NCBI GenBank assembly: GCA_030537135.1
Contig: JAUNOP010000010.1
Location: 1-63,250, forward strand
Direction of reading: 5' to 3'
Source: Eubacteriales bacterium
Lineage (GTDB): Bacteria; Bacillota; Clostridia; Lachnospirales; Lachnospiraceae
Length of the DNA stretch: 63,250 nt
The first letter of the stretch is position 1. Every line of letters starts with the position of its first letter. The position numbers and the translations under genes are program-made. The notes below the pieces were generated by a model. That model was not told the origin of the DNA and searched no databases. It saw only the letters and a list, made by a program, of their open reading frames with translations. Shown here piece after piece: positions 35,445 through 44,719 of the stretch.

Positions 35445-35862
35445 GCGGAAATTCGCAATACCTGCAGGCACAATGTCCGCTTTGCTGCCTGCTCATAGCC
35501 GTATCTCTTATCGCACAGCGCTCGCTCCAAGAGAACATGTATTACAGGATGCCCCACTAGGTACAGGTGCTGTTGCAGCTTCTCAGAAGGCCATTCTTTT
35601 ACGAGCGAATATTCTTGTTTATTATATCATATATCTCTAAAAAGTCATTACAAATTTCGACATTTTACACTTTATTCACAATTTTAACGTATTAAGCAAG
35701 TCTCCCACTTCAATTTTGCAAAGAAATAAGCGGTGAGTGGGGAATTTGCTTGTCTCAGAAGGGATGCAAGCCCCTTCTGAGAAGCTGCGGCAGCAGCTAT
35801 ACGGTTATGAGCAAGTAGCGAAGCGGACGGACATTGTGCCTGCAGGTATTGTGAATTTCCGC
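35445..35862. repeat. long imperfect inverted repeat flanking the GH18 promoter
   Basis: The left arm (35445-35590) and right arm (35773-35862) are inverted copies: GCGGAAATTC...CCTGCAGGCACAATGTCC and GGACATTGTGCCTGCAGG...TTTCCGC, then ATACGG and the inner CAGCTTCTCAGAAGG/CCTTCTGAGAAGCTG. The left arm has about 60 extra bases inside. The GH18 promoter lies between the arms. This explains most of the 611-bp region 35419-36029, which has no convincing gene. Confidence 0.75.
35621..35629 (-). promoter_or_regulatory. extended -10 promoter of the GH18 gene
   Basis: On the minus strand the sequence is TGATATAAT, an extended -10 element; no good -35 is visible at the matching distance. Confidence 0.5.
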
Positions 35863-36029
35863 TTGACCATATCAAGGAAATCCATTTTATCCCTCAAAGC
35901 TTTCCCCGTGAAAAAATCTTTATGCCATTTCTTATTCATTTCTACAGATTTACTATACGGGCAGGCGCTGCGGAGGAGGTTATGTATCCAGGGACTCCTG
36001 CTTATGCTTCCTCCGCAGACTCTGCCCTT

Positions 36030-36254
36030 CTACTCCTCTATCCAGTCAAACGACAGCTCTGTCCATTCTCCTTTCTCATTTTGTATGTAATCTCTCATAT
36101 AGGTACCATCCTCTGCGATTCTACAGGCTCTCGCTATGGTATCTGCGTCGCTTATCTGGCCGTTGAGCTTAAGGAGTATTCCATCCCTCTCATACAGGGA
36201 CAGTTCTTTCTGCAAATCGTCCTTCTCTTTCAGACGCAATGCACGCTGTGACAT
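36030..36254 (-). CDS. small conserved-looking protein of unknown function
   Basis: A 74-residue protein that I do not recognize. It opens with a charged amphipathic helix (MSQRALRLKEKDDLQKELS), then a middle resembling a small beta sheet (GILLKLNGQ, ISDADTIARACRI), and ends acidic (WTELSFDWIEE). GGAAAGGAGGAGA sits right before ATG 36254. The longer open frame to 36383 has no RBS. It is divergent from mecA across 444 bp. Confidence 0.6.
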   Translation of the reverse strand: MSQRALRLKEKDDLQKELSLYERDGILLKLNGQISDADTIARACRIAEDGTYMRDYIQNEKGEWTELSFDWIEE

Positions 36255-36698
36255 CTTCTCCTCCTTTCCTTGGATTTTAGCTGCACCAAAAAAAATGCTG
36301 GGAAAAGAAAAAAACAGAGTCTGTTTAATCTTTGGGAAAATCATTGTCGCGGCTGAAGGGCCGCCTGAAGGGGAAATAGACAATGATAGGTAAGAAAGAA
36401 TGGTAATGTACGCAAATAATCAATCCAAAAGCATTCCTGCAGTCTCTTCTGGCTGCGGTATTATTTCACTGACTTCTCTGCTTCTGCCTTTTCCTGCTTT
36501 CTATTATACCGATTTTCTTTCAGGAATCAAGGGTTTTGACGAAATTTTGAAAAATTTCCCATTTCGTTTCCAAATATTTTACAATTAGGAAAATTGAAAT
36601 TCTTTACATCTTCCTAATCTATGGTATATAATACTACCAGTGTAACTATATGTTTCTCTATAAGGAAACGTGCGAATCATGAATAAGGATGTGAGTTT
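36255..36698. other. 444-bp divergent intergenic region before mecA
   Basis: It holds the mecA promoter (36603-36632) on the plus strand and presumably the promoter of the small gene on the minus strand. No RNA gene or repeat is recognized. Confidence 0.4.
36603..36632 (+). promoter_or_regulatory. sigma-A promoter of mecA
   Basis: TTTACA (36603-36608) and TATAAT (36627-36632) are 18 bp apart, 66 bp before the ATG. Confidence 0.65.
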
Positions 36699-37451
36699 AT
36701 GAAAATAGAAAAAGTAAATGAAAACCAGATTCGCTGTACTTTAACCAAGGAGGATCTGGAAACCAGACATCTTCGCCTCAGTGAGCTGGCATACGGCACA
36801 GACAAGGCAAAAAAGCTGTTCCGTGACATGATGCAGCAGGCTCAGCTTCAGTTCGGCTTTGAGGCCGATAATATTCCTCTGATGATTGAGGCGATTCCAC
36901 TCACAGGAGACAGCGTACTCCTGATTATCACAAAGGTGGAAGACCCGGAAGAGCTTGATACCCGTTTTTCCAAATTTGCGCCCTTTAAGAATATAGACGC
37001 AGAAGAGCTTCTGCATTTTGACGGTGCAGACAGTATCATTGATATTTTCCAGAAGCTGTGCGAAGCCAAAAACAAGGTTTCCGGAAAAAAGCCTTCTGCT
37101 GTAGTTCCCGAAAAACCAGACAGCCCAGAGCCTTCCTCATCGGAAGAGCCGACCGTTGATTTGATTCAGCTCTTCTCTTTCCCGTCTCTGGACAGAGTAA
37201 TTCAGGCTGCCAGAATCTTGAACGGCTTTTTTGACGGAGAGAATTCTCTGTACAAGCACAGCGGAAGCTGCGACTATGCTTTGGTTCTTCACCAGTCAGA
37301 AAGCACTCCTGAGGAGTTCAATAAGCTCTGCAATATTCTCTCAGAATACGGAGCAGGAAAGCCCTTCTCCAGAGCAGGAGAAGCGCATTTGGAGGAGCAT
37401 GGAGAGCTCATTCTTCCTCACAAAGCCCTGCAGCAGCTATGCACGCTTTAG
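36699..37451 (+). CDS. mecA: adaptor protein MecA
   Basis: A 250-residue protein of the MecA/YpbH family. The N-terminal part (MKIEKVNENQIRCTLTKEDL, then MMQQAQLQFGFEAD and LMIEAIPLTGDSVLLIITKV) recognizes targets. An acidic Pro/Ser linker follows (about 130-150), then the C-terminal ClpC-binding domain (LIQLFSFPSLDRVIQAARIL). In Bacillus it hands ComK and other proteins to ClpCP. It is monocistronic, with its own promoter and a shared terminator. Confidence 0.92.
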   Translation: MKIEKVNENQIRCTLTKEDLETRHLRLSELAYGTDKAKKLFRDMMQQAQLQFGFEADNIPLMIEAIPLTGDSVLLIITKVEDPEELDTRFSKFAPFKNIDAEELLHFDGADSIIDIFQKLCEAKNKVSGKKPSAVVPEKPDSPEPSSSEEPTVDLIQLFSFPSLDRVIQAARILNGFFDGENSLYKHSGSCDYALVLHQSESTPEEFNKLCNILSEYGAGKPFSRAGEAHLEEHGELILPHKALQQLCTL

Positions 37452-37487
37452 ACTAACAGATTCCTTCGCAGGATAGGGAATAAACCA

Positions 37488-37538
37488 TAAAAAATAAGAA
37501 GGCTTGTTTTCACAGCAGAAACAGCCTTCTTATTTTTC
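37488..37538. terminator. bidirectional terminator between mecA and DUF1858
   Basis: AAAAATAAGAAGGC (37490-37503) pairs with GCCTTCTTATTTTT (37524-37537), with A and T runs on both sides, so it works in both directions for the convergent genes. Confidence 0.9.
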
Positions 37539-37582
37539 TATTCCTGTTCCTTTGGCGCGCCCTTTATCAAAAGGGCTGTCCA

Positions 37583-37783
37583 TTACTGCTGAGACAGGAA
37601 ATCATTAATCTGTGCAACCAGAACGTCTGCATCCAGTCCATGAACCATAGCAGCCTCTTCCAGAGACTCTGCCTGTGCAGACGGGCAGCCCAGGCAATGC
37701 ATGCCTGCTCTCATCAAAATCGGCGCAATATTAGGATTCAGGCGAACCAACTGTCCGATCAGCATGTCCTTTGTTACCTGCAT
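37583..37783 (-). CDS. DUF1858 protein (hybrid-cluster-associated, CxxC)
   Basis: A 66-residue protein with the DUF1858 pattern: [20 protein letters not shown], then the redox motif [10 protein letters not shown] near residue 29. Such proteins are thought to be thiol-redox or metal-binding, unproven. It ends at the terminator shared with mecA and is divergent from a ferredoxin gene. Confidence 0.85.
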   Translation of the reverse strand: MQVTKDMLIGQLVRLNPNIAPILMRAGMHCLGCPSAQAESLEEAAMVHGLDADVLVAQINDFLSQQ

Positions 37784-37989
37784 GTGTAGTGTATTCCTCC
37801 TTAATGTCTGATATGCGAGGCTTTAACCCCTCTTTTAATAAAATGAAAGTCAGGGTCAAACAATGCTTTGCCCCTTCTGATACCGGATTGCTCCGTGCTT
37901 TGCACTCTCGCAATCCTCGTATCCTAGTATCATTATAATACGATTTGCCTGTCACGGCAACGCTCTTTTTTGTGTTTTTTAAAAAATAC

Positions 37990-38243
<254 letters not shown>

Positions 38244-38299
38244 GCTTCTATCCGAAACATAGAGGAGCTTTATACATTACTGTCTATAGCCCCTTCTTC

Positions 38300-38339
38300 A
38301 CAAAAGGGATGCTGGTCTTAGAGACCGCATCCCTTTTGT
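38300..38339. terminator. bidirectional terminator after ferredoxin and MerR-like genes
   Basis: ACAAAAGGGATGC (38300-38312) pairs with GCATCCCTTTTGT (38327-38339); inner GGTC/GACC extends the stem. Adjacent T-rich and A-rich runs serve both strands. Confidence 0.88.
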
Positions 38340-38346
38340 ATGTATT

Positions 38347-38862
38347 TTATCTCTTTTTTCTGCTTTTCCTGTAATTCTTCTTATTTTCCATTGATGCGGC
38401 GGCCTCTCTTCTGGCAATCTGATGTCTGCGGATTGTCTGATCCAGAGAGCGAAAGCGCTTCTCTCCCTCTTCCTTGCTCTTTAATTCCTCGCGGATAAGT
38501 CTCTCCAGGATTTCATGAAAGGCGCACATTCTGTCCATACATGCATTCTCTGCATCTGTGGTCTTTGGATTTTCCGGCGCCTCCTCCTTCATGGGAAGAA
38601 GCTTTATCTTGCTTTCCGTGCTTCCAGGAGCTTTCATGGCAATCTGGGGAATCTCTCCCCTTATGGTGCGAAGCTGGAGCCCCCTTCTCTTGAGTTCCTT
38701 TATATTCATAAACAGCTGAATATCATATCCGGTATAGTAGCGATGCCCCTGTCCATTCCGATGAACCCGAAGATCCAGCTCATCCTCCCAGTATCTAAGC
38801 ACAGAGTCCTTTACCTCCAGCATTTCTGCTGCCTGGGATATGGTATAACGGGAATGATCCAT
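38347..38862 (-). CDS. MerR-family DNA-binding protein
   Basis: A 171-residue protein. The N-terminal MerR winged helix has YTISQAAEMLEVKDSVLRYW, then HRYYTGYDIQLFMNIKELKR. A short linker and a charged helical tail (about 100-171, ending RKSRKKR) follow, with no metal-binding cysteines and no ligand domain. The form resembles small chromosome-associated MerR proteins (RacA-like), so a structural or regulatory DNA role is possible. Its upstream region holds one copy of the dispersed repeat. Confidence 0.8.
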   Translation of the reverse strand: MDHSRYTISQAAEMLEVKDSVLRYWEDELDLRVHRNGQGHRYYTGYDIQLFMNIKELKRRGLQLRTIRGEIPQIAMKAPGSTESKIKLLPMKEEAPENPKTTDAENACMDRMCAFHEILERLIREELKSKEEGEKRFRSLDQTIRRHQIARREAAASMENKKNYRKSRKKR

Positions 38863-38960
38863 GCAATCCCCTCCTTATGAAATTCGCTGCACTTATTATA
38901 AAATGACCGCGTGTTAAATGCAAACAAAATCGTTCGACAGCATATTTACCTCTATTTCTG

Positions 38961-39100
38961 TTGCTGTTCCCTGCGTTCACCGCAACACGCTTCGCAATGC
39001 ACAGAAATACCGCAAAATGCGCCATTTCGCGCCGTTTGTCTCGGGCTCTTCGTACCAGAGGCACGAAAACGCCTCCCAAAATAGTCCCCGTGAACAATAA
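38961..39100. repeat. dispersed repeat copy A
   Basis: About 140 bp, with TTGCTGTTCCCTGCGTTCAC at one end and CCGTGAACAATAA at the other. The internal CGCAACACGCTTCGCAATGC resembles the copies near 46451, 52218 and 55511. It lies between dnaB and the MerR-like gene. Confidence 0.7.
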
Positions 39101-39101
39101 C

Positions 39102-40430
39102 CTATTTCTTCATGTTGACAAACTGCGTATATCTTGGAAGCCATACCAGCTCCACAGTTCCAATGGGACCGTTTCTCTGTTTTGCAATGATAACCTCTGC
39201 AATGTCCTTTTTTTCTGTGTCTTTATGATAATAATCATCACGATACAGAAACATGACCACATCTGCATCCTGCTCGATTGCGCCGGATTCTCTGAGGTCT
39301 GAGAGCATTGGTCTGTGATCCGGCCTCTGCTCCACTGCACGGCTAAGCTGGGACAGAGCGATCACAGGCACATTCAGTTCCCTTGCCAGAGCCTTGAGAG
39401 AACGGGAGATATCCGAAATTTCCTGTTGTCTGGAGTCGGTCTTGCCGCTTCCTGTCATTAATTGCAGATAATCAATCATAACAATCCCCAGGTCATGCTC
39501 CAGCTTATATTTCCTGCACTTGGAACGCAGCTCTGTGATAGAAATGCCAGGAGTATCGTCAATGATAAGATTGGAGCGGCCAATCACATCTGCTCCCTCC
39601 ACCAGCTTTGTCCAGTCCTCATCGCGTAGATTTCCGGTTCTTAAGTTCTGAGAATCCACTCTGGATTCCATGGCAAGAAGACGGTTCACCAGCTGCTCCT
39701 TGCTCATCTCCAGAGAAAATATAGCTGCCGTCACATGCTTTTTGAATGCCATATACTGTGCAATATTCAGCACAAAGGCTGTCTTTCCCATAGATGGACG
39801 GGCTGCAATCAAAATCAAATCAGAGGGCTGCATGCCAGAGGTTTTATAGTCCAGATCTACAAAGCCTGTTGGAATACCTGTGACGCTTCCCTTTATCTTG
39901 GAGGCCATTTCAATCTTGTTCACTGCATTCAGGACAACCTGCTGAATAGGAATAAATTCTCCTCCTGTCCTCCTCTGCAAAATATGAAAAATCTTCTTCT
40001 CTGTGTCCTCCAGAATACTCTCTGTGCTTTCCTTATCCATATAACAGGTATTGGCAATCTCCTCTGTCACCTTAATCAGACGCCGAAGAACCGCCTTCTC
40101 ACTCACAATATTTGCGTAATATTTAACATTTGCAGATGTGGGAACCGCCGTCATCAAATCTCTCACATATTCCATGCTGCAGATATCCGGGGGAAGATCC
40201 TTCTCCTTGAGACGATTCTGCAGAGTAATTAAGTCCACTGGCTTTCCCTCATTGCACAGCTCCACCATGGCGTCAAAAATTACTCCATACTGGTTCTGGT
40301 AGAAATCATCGCTGGTAAGGATTTCCGAAGCAACCACAATGGCGTCCTTGTCCATAATCATAGAGCCAATGACCGATTGCTCTGCTTCCAGACTGTGTGG
40401 GAGAATTCTCTTGATTAGAGCCTCTTCCAT
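39102..40430 (-). CDS. dnaB: replicative DNA helicase DnaB
   Basis: A 442-residue RecA-type helicase. The N-terminal domain has PHSLEAEQSVIGSMIMD; the Walker A motif is ARPSMGKTAF near residue 207, then MIDYLQLMTG (Walker B) and LSQLSRAVEQRPDHRPMLSD. It unwinds the fork at initiation. It lies 4 bp after rplI, as in Bacillus (dnaC of B. subtilis). Confidence 0.96.
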   Translation of the reverse strand: MEEALIKRILPHSLEAEQSVIGSMIMDKDAIVVASEILTSDDFYQNQYGVIFDAMVELCNEGKPVDLITLQNRLKEKDLPPDICSMEYVRDLMTAVPTSANVKYYANIVSEKAVLRRLIKVTEEIANTCYMDKESTESILEDTEKKIFHILQRRTGGEFIPIQQVVLNAVNKIEMASKIKGSVTGIPTGFVDLDYKTSGMQPSDLILIAARPSMGKTAFVLNIAQYMAFKKHVTAAIFSLEMSKEQLVNRLLAMESRVDSQNLRTGNLRDEDWTKLVEGADVIGRSNLIIDDTPGISITELRSKCRKYKLEHDLGIVMIDYLQLMTGSGKTDSRQQEISDISRSLKALARELNVPVIALSQLSRAVEQRPDHRPMLSDLRESGAIEQDADVVMFLYRDDYYHKDTEKKDIAEVIIAKQRNGPIGTVELVWLPRYTQFVNMKK

Positions 40431-40434
40431 GACT

Positions 40435-40881
40435 CTATGCTTCCTTTACGAATACCTTCAGAGTTCCTGTTACCTTTGGGTGAAGCTTTACCGGAACCTG
40501 GGTAACTCCCAGAACCTTAATCGGACTTGGAAGCACAAGCTTCTTTTTATCGATTTCCAGAGAAAGCTGGGTCTTTGCTGCCTCAGCGATTTCCTTTGTG
40601 GAAACAGAGCCGAAAATCTTTCCACCTTCGCCGGTCTTTAAGTAGAGAACCACTTCCTTGTCCTCCAGATTCTTTGCAAACGCTCTTGCTGCCTCCAGGT
40701 TCTCCTGCGCTACTCTCTCCGCATTTTTCTGCTGAAGCTTTAAATCATTCAGATTCCTTGGCGTGGCCTCCACGCCCAGCTTTTTGGGCAGAATCATGTT
40801 TCTGGCGTAGCCATCGCTCACATTTACAATTTCACCCTTTTTTCCCAGGGATTTTACATCCTGCAATAAAATTACCTTCAT
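40435..40881 (-). CDS. rplI: 50S ribosomal protein L9
   Basis: A 148-residue protein. [28 protein letters not shown] is the N-terminal globule (first 28 residues), then the long connecting helix and the C-terminal domain. Its ATG overlaps the gdpP stop by 4 bp (ATGA), so translation is coupled; gdpP-rplI-dnaB is a conserved Firmicutes operon. Confidence 0.96.
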   Translation of the reverse strand: MKVILLQDVKSLGKKGEIVNVSDGYARNMILPKKLGVEATPRNLNDLKLQQKNAERVAQENLEAARAFAKNLEDKEVVLYLKTGEGGKIFGSVSTKEIAEAAKTQLSLEIDKKKLVLPSPIKVLGVTQVPVKLHPKVTGTLKVFVKEA

Positions 40882-42941
40882 TTCTCTTCTCCTTTTTGAT
40901 CCAATTCATCTATAATTTCCTTAAGCATCTGCCTGGTTTCCTCCACAGACGCCTTTATCTGGGCTCCTGCAACGTTCATATGACCGCCGCCCCCAAGCTT
41001 TTCCATAAGTACCTGTACATTAACCTCATCAATCGAGCGGGCGCTGATATACACCACTCCATGATACTCTGTAAGTACAAAGGATCCCTTGACGCCGTCA
41101 ATATCCAGCAGCTCATTGGCAGCCTGCGCCCCCACCACAGTAGGACTCTCCAGCCCTTCGCTCGGACAGATTCCAATTGCATAACAGCCCTTGTAAATTT
41201 CAGCCGAACGGATGGCCTCTGCCCGTGCCTTATAGGAGTCAAAATTGTCTCTGAGCATTTTGCGGACTCTGGTAACATCTGCGCCGTTTCTCCGAAGAAA
41301 GGCCGCCGCTTCAAAGGTTCTGACGCCTGCGCGCGCTGTGAAATTATTGGTATCAATTATAATTCCCGCATACATGCTGTCAGCCTCTATGTTCCGAATA
41401 CGCAGGCCATCCGCAAAATACTGAAGAATTTCCGCCACCATCTCGCAGGTGGAGGAAGCATATGGCTCCACATAAGAGAGAACCGCATTCTGAATAATCT
41501 CGCTTCCTCTCCTGTGATGGTCCAGAACCACAATGGTCCTGGTCCGGTACAAAAGCTCCTCGCATTCTGTGTAGCTTGGCTTATTGGTATCCACCACTAC
41601 AACCACGGTATTATTGTCTACCATTTCCTTTGCCTCTGAGCTGGAAACAAACATATCGGCCTCATATTCCGAGTTTTCCATAAACACATTAACCAGAGGC
41701 TTTATCGATGTTGTAGGGTCGTTGATAACAATATGCGCCGGCTTTCCCAGGGTCTTGCTCGCTCTGTAAATACCCACTGCAGCGCCAAAGGCGTCCACAT
41801 CTGTGATTTTGTGTCCCATAATCACAACCTTTTCTCTGGTACTGATAAATTCCTTTAGAGCCTGTGCCTTTACACGGGCCTTTACACGGGTATTTTTCTC
41901 TATGGTCTGGGATTTTCCTCCATAATAGCTGATATTTTCCCCATTCTTTACCACTGCCTGGTCTCCGCCTCTTCCAAGGGCCATCTCCATGGCAATGCGG
42001 CAGTATTCATAATTCTGAAGAAAAGTACTGGCATTCACTCCCACTCCTATGCTCAGCGTCACATTCATGGCATTTCCAATATTTACCGTCTTGACCTCCT
42101 CAAGAATCGGGAATTTCTTCTCCTGCATCTTGTCAAGGAAGGTCTTTCTCATAATTATCAGATACTTATCCTTTTCCAGCTTCTTAACCATTCCATCATA
42201 ATTGGAAAAATGCTTGGTGATTTTTCTGTCAATCAGAGCAATCAGAAGCGAGCGGCGCACCTCCTCCACACTCTCAAGAGCCTCCTCATAGTTATCCAGG
42301 TAGGCGAGAGCGGTCACAAGCTTATCCTCTTCATTTTTCCTCATGGCTTCCTCAAGCTCTGTGCTGTCAAAGAAATACAGAGCAATAACATACATTTCCG
42401 CTTCAGGCTCTCCCAGGACTCTGTCCACCTGAAACAGCTCGCTCTTTTCCATAAGCTCATTCATGAGAATCTTCTGCATGGAAACCCGGAAAATACGCTC
42501 CTCATAATGAATCGTCACCTGAGAAAATCCATTGCTGCCAGGATAAGCTTCCTTTCCCAGCTCTGGAAACAAGACGGCAATATTTTTATCAAAATACTGC
42601 TCTTTGCCTGTCAGCTTTGCAAATTCCTTATTTCCCCATATCAGCTTTCCATCCTTATCCATGAGTGCATAGGGAAGAGCCATAGCGTCTACCAGCTGCT
42701 TTTCCACGGAATTATACTGACTTGCAAAGGAAATGAGTTCATTCATAATCTTCGGCCGGTAATTGCGCACAATAAAAAACACAAACAAAATGTACACAAA
42801 AATCCCTGCGGACACTAAAACGCCTGATTTTACGTCTGTCACATACACTGCTGCATTCAGAAACAAAAGCAGAATGGTCAGGAGCAGAGGCCATTGCAGA
42901 AAACGCTTCAGCTGTCCTTTTAATTTTACATTTTCCTTCAT
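40878..42941 (-). CDS. gdpP: c-di-AMP phosphodiesterase GdpP
   Basis: A 687-residue protein: two transmembrane helices (about 12-50), a PAS-like domain (to about 180), a degenerate GGDEF domain (about 190-330, no GGDEF motif), then DHH and DHHA1 domains (from about 365; [31 protein letters not shown], and [13 protein letters not shown] near 655). It degrades cyclic di-AMP, which controls osmolyte and wall balance. The gene begins the gdpP-rplI-dnaB unit. No promoter was resolved. Confidence 0.95.
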   Translation of the reverse strand: MKENVKLKGQLKRFLQWPLLLTILLLFLNAAVYVTDVKSGVLVSAGIFVYILFVFFIVRNYRPKIMNELISFASQYNSVEKQLVDAMALPYALMDKDGKLIWGNKEFAKLTGKEQYFDKNIAVLFPELGKEAYPGSNGFSQVTIHYEERIFRVSMQKILMNELMEKSELFQVDRVLGEPEAEMYVIALYFFDSTELEEAMRKNEEDKLVTALAYLDNYEEALESVEEVRRSLLIALIDRKITKHFSNYDGMVKKLEKDKYLIIMRKTFLDKMQEKKFPILEEVKTVNIGNAMNVTLSIGVGVNASTFLQNYEYCRIAMEMALGRGGDQAVVKNGENISYYGGKSQTIEKNTRVKARVKAQALKEFISTREKVVIMGHKITDVDAFGAAVGIYRASKTLGKPAHIVINDPTTSIKPLVNVFMENSEYEADMFVSSSEAKEMVDNNTVVVVVDTNKPSYTECEELLYRTRTIVVLDHHRRGSEIIQNAVLSYVEPYASSTCEMVAEILQYFADGLRIRNIEADSMYAGIIIDTNNFTARAGVRTFEAAAFLRRNGADVTRVRKMLRDNFDSYKARAEAIRSAEIYKGCYAIGICPSEGLESPTVVGAQAANELLDIDGVKGSFVLTEYHGVVYISARSIDEVNVQVLMEKLGGGGHMNVAGAQIKASVEETRQMLKEIIDELDQKGEEK

Positions 42942-43088
42942 TTTCTTCTCTTTCTGTCTTTTCCTTTAAAAATAAAATCATGATTTGACTGCATGAAGCT
43001 ATTATAACAGATTTTCGTCAAATAGTATATGGTTTCTTTTGCTCGAAAGAAAGAAATAGGTTACTGTCGTTACTGTCCACTGCGTTCA

Positions 43089-43142
43089 CAGTGAAGAAAA
43101 TGGCCGCCACTTCTTCAGAAATGGCGGCCATTTTCTTCACTG
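43089..43142 (-). terminator. very strong terminator of rpsF-ssb-rpsR
   Basis: A perfect 21-bp stem (43089-43109 with 43122-43142) around a 12-base loop. On the minus strand the GC-rich core GGCCGCC/GGCGGCC is followed by TTTTCTTC. A partial copy of the dispersed repeat (43067-43092) adjoins its base. Confidence 0.9.
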
Positions 43143-43148
43143 TTCTAA

Positions 43149-43412
43149 TTAATCCTGGATATATGGCATGATTGACAGATGACGTGCTCTCTTTACAGCA
43201 ACTGTCAGGGCTCTCTGATGCTTTGCACAGTTACCGGTAATTCTTCTCGGAAGAATCTTGCCTCTCTCAGAAACATACTTTTTCAGCTTTGCTACATCCT
43301 TGTAGTCAATCTCGTTATTCTCTTTTCCACAGAATACGCAAACTTTCTTTCTTCTGCGGCCCCCTCTTCTCTTCATTGGAGAATCAGGTCTTTCACTTCT
43401 ATTGTAAGCCAT
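43149..43412 (-). CDS. rpsR: 30S ribosomal protein S18
   Basis: An 87-residue protein with [20 protein letters not shown] and [18 protein letters not shown], which includes the zinc-binding C..C..C..H pattern (C+ form). GGAGG sets ATG 43412; the frame to 43436 has no role. Last gene of rpsF-ssb-rpsR. Confidence 0.95.
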   Translation of the reverse strand: MAYNRSERPDSPMKRRGGRRRKKVCVFCGKENNEIDYKDVAKLKKYVSERGKILPRRITGNCAKHQRALTVAVKRARHLSIMPYIQD

Positions 43413-43456
43413 GATGCTACCTCCTATTTTTATCAATATTCAGAAACAAATGTGCC

Positions 43457-43939
43457 TTAGTTAAACGGCAGTTCCTCGTCAATTCCATCCGGAATATTCA
43501 TAAAGCCGTCTGCTGCAGCTGCGCTCGGCGCAGGCATAGAGGGTGCGGCCTGATAGGATGAGCCTCCCTGATAGGGGGAAGCAGCCTGCTGCTGTCTGGC
43601 TGCATAGCCATCGCTGCTTGCCTTGCTCTCAGCAAACTCCTGCTCTTCCACAATGACCTCTGTGGTATAAACCTTCTGCCCCTCACGGTTGGTATAGCTT
43701 CCGGTCTGAATACGGCCTGAAACAACAATCCGGATTCCCTGATGGAAATATCTCTCAGCAAACTCTGCTGCACGTCCAAAGGCTACGCACGGGATAAAAT
43801 CAGCTGTTGCCTCTCCGTCCCTGCGAAATCTCCTGTCCACTGCCAGCGTATATCTGGCAACTGCCAGGGCATTTTCTCCTGCGGAATATCTGACCTCAGG
43901 ATCTCTTGTTAAGCGTCCCATTAAAATGACTTTGTTCAT
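43457..43939 (-). CDS. ssb: single-stranded DNA-binding protein
   Basis: A 160-residue protein. The OB fold (about 1-105) has MNKVILMGRLTRDPEVRYSA and AAEFAERYFHQGIRIVVSGR; a Gln/Ser/Ala-rich linker follows, and the acidic tip DGIDEELPFN matches the partner-binding tail of SSB. It lies between rpsF and rpsR, as in Bacillus. Confidence 0.95.
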   Translation of the reverse strand: MNKVILMGRLTRDPEVRYSAGENALAVARYTLAVDRRFRRDGEATADFIPCVAFGRAAEFAERYFHQGIRIVVSGRIQTGSYTNREGQKVYTTEVIVEEQEFAESKASSDGYAARQQQAASPYQGGSSYQAAPSMPAPSAAAADGFMNIPDGIDEELPFN

Positions 43940-43966
43940 AGATTCTACCTCTCCATATTCTGTGCC

Positions 43967-43991
43967 TTATTGAATGGAAGCCATTCAATAA
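43967..43991 (-). other. hairpin in the rpsF-ssb intergenic region
   Basis: A perfect 11-bp inverted repeat (TTATTGAATGG with CCATTCAATAA, loop of 3) lies 28 bp before the ssb start. There is no T run, so it is unlikely to be a terminator; an mRNA processing or translational control site is possible. The 174-bp gap shows no other feature. Confidence 0.5.
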
Positions 43992-44113
43992 ATGTAGATT
44001 ATAAGCTGAACGGGTTCCTTAATGGCGCTTTCTAAAATCCATAACCAGAGGGCTGCTAAAAAGCCTCCTGGTATGCACGGCAAGTAATAAGCTTCCTCGC
44101 GCCCACACAGGGA

Positions 44114-44401
44114 TTAAGCATCCTTGCGAACGACTAAGTATCTTAATACGTTGTCCATGATCCGAACGTGTCTTTCCACTTCTGCCGGACAATCTGCGTT
44201 TGCTTCAAACTGAATAAAATAGTAGAAGCCTTCATGCATCTTCTGAATTTCGTAAGCTAATTTCTTCTTACCCCATTCTTCTACGTCTGTGATTACACCA
44301 TTGTAACGAGTAATGTAAGCCTTTGCCTTCTCTACGGTTGCTTCGCGTACATCGTCCTCTACCTTGGCATTCACAACTAATGCTAATTCATACTTGTTCA
44401 T
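44114..44401 (-). CDS. rpsF: 30S ribosomal protein S6
   Basis: A 95-residue protein: MNKYELALVVNAKVEDDVRE, then VEEWGKKKLAYEIQKMHEGFYYF and a VRIMDNVLRYL helix. It heterodimerizes with S18. The 112-base region upstream (44402-44516) can form hairpins (CCCTG/CAGGG near 44433-44450, GGCC/GGCC-like pairing near 44420) that might be an S6:S18 autoregulatory leader, but I could not confirm the conserved motif. Confidence 0.95.
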   Translation of the reverse strand: MNKYELALVVNAKVEDDVREATVEKAKAYITRYNGVITDVEEWGKKKLAYEIQKMHEGFYYFIQFEANADCPAEVERHVRIMDNVLRYLVVRKDA

Positions 44402-44516
44402 GCTTTGTTTACCTCCTCACGGCCTTTTGGCTCCCTGCCTGTACAGGGAACAAGGATTTTAATATGTCACAACGATTATTGATTGTAACATAAATTGCGG
44501 CGCGTGTAAAGTAAAA

Positions 44517-44717
44517 TTATGTATTTTCCTGTGATTTTTTTTGCAGGCCGCGGGCATTTTTCTCCACCAGCTTTCTGCTCACCATCACCTGTCTTAAGCA
44601 GCCCTGGCATTTCAGACGGAAATCTGCGCCTGTGCGCAGAATCTCCCACTGGCAGCTTCCACAGGGATGCTTTTTCTTAAGGGTAACAATATCTCCCACC
44701 TCATACTCAAATTTCAT
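44517..44717 (-). CDS. DUF951 protein
   Basis: A 66-residue protein with the DUF951 pattern: YEVGDIVTLKKKHPCGSCQWE, then RLKCQGCLRQVMVSR. The two CxxC pairs suggest zinc. The gene precedes rpsF in many Firmicutes; function unknown. Its start is 2 bp from the sirtuin stop. Confidence 0.88.
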   Translation of the reverse strand: MKFEYEVGDIVTLKKKHPCGSCQWEILRTGADFRLKCQGCLRQVMVSRKLVEKNARGLQKKSQENT

Positions 44718-44719
44718 GC

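Noticed and set aside
35419-35538. 40-residue N-terminal extension of the GH18 frame
   Set aside because: It lies in repeat DNA, lacks an RBS, and would hide the signal helix that begins at residue 1 from ATG 35418.
40527-41639. 370-codon frame antisense to rplI and gdpP
   Set aside because: It runs across the border of two real genes on the other strand, and its composition is that of a shadow frame.
44402-44516. Definite S6:S18 riboregulator before rpsF
   Set aside because: Hairpins are possible but I could not confirm the conserved motif; left as a remark only.
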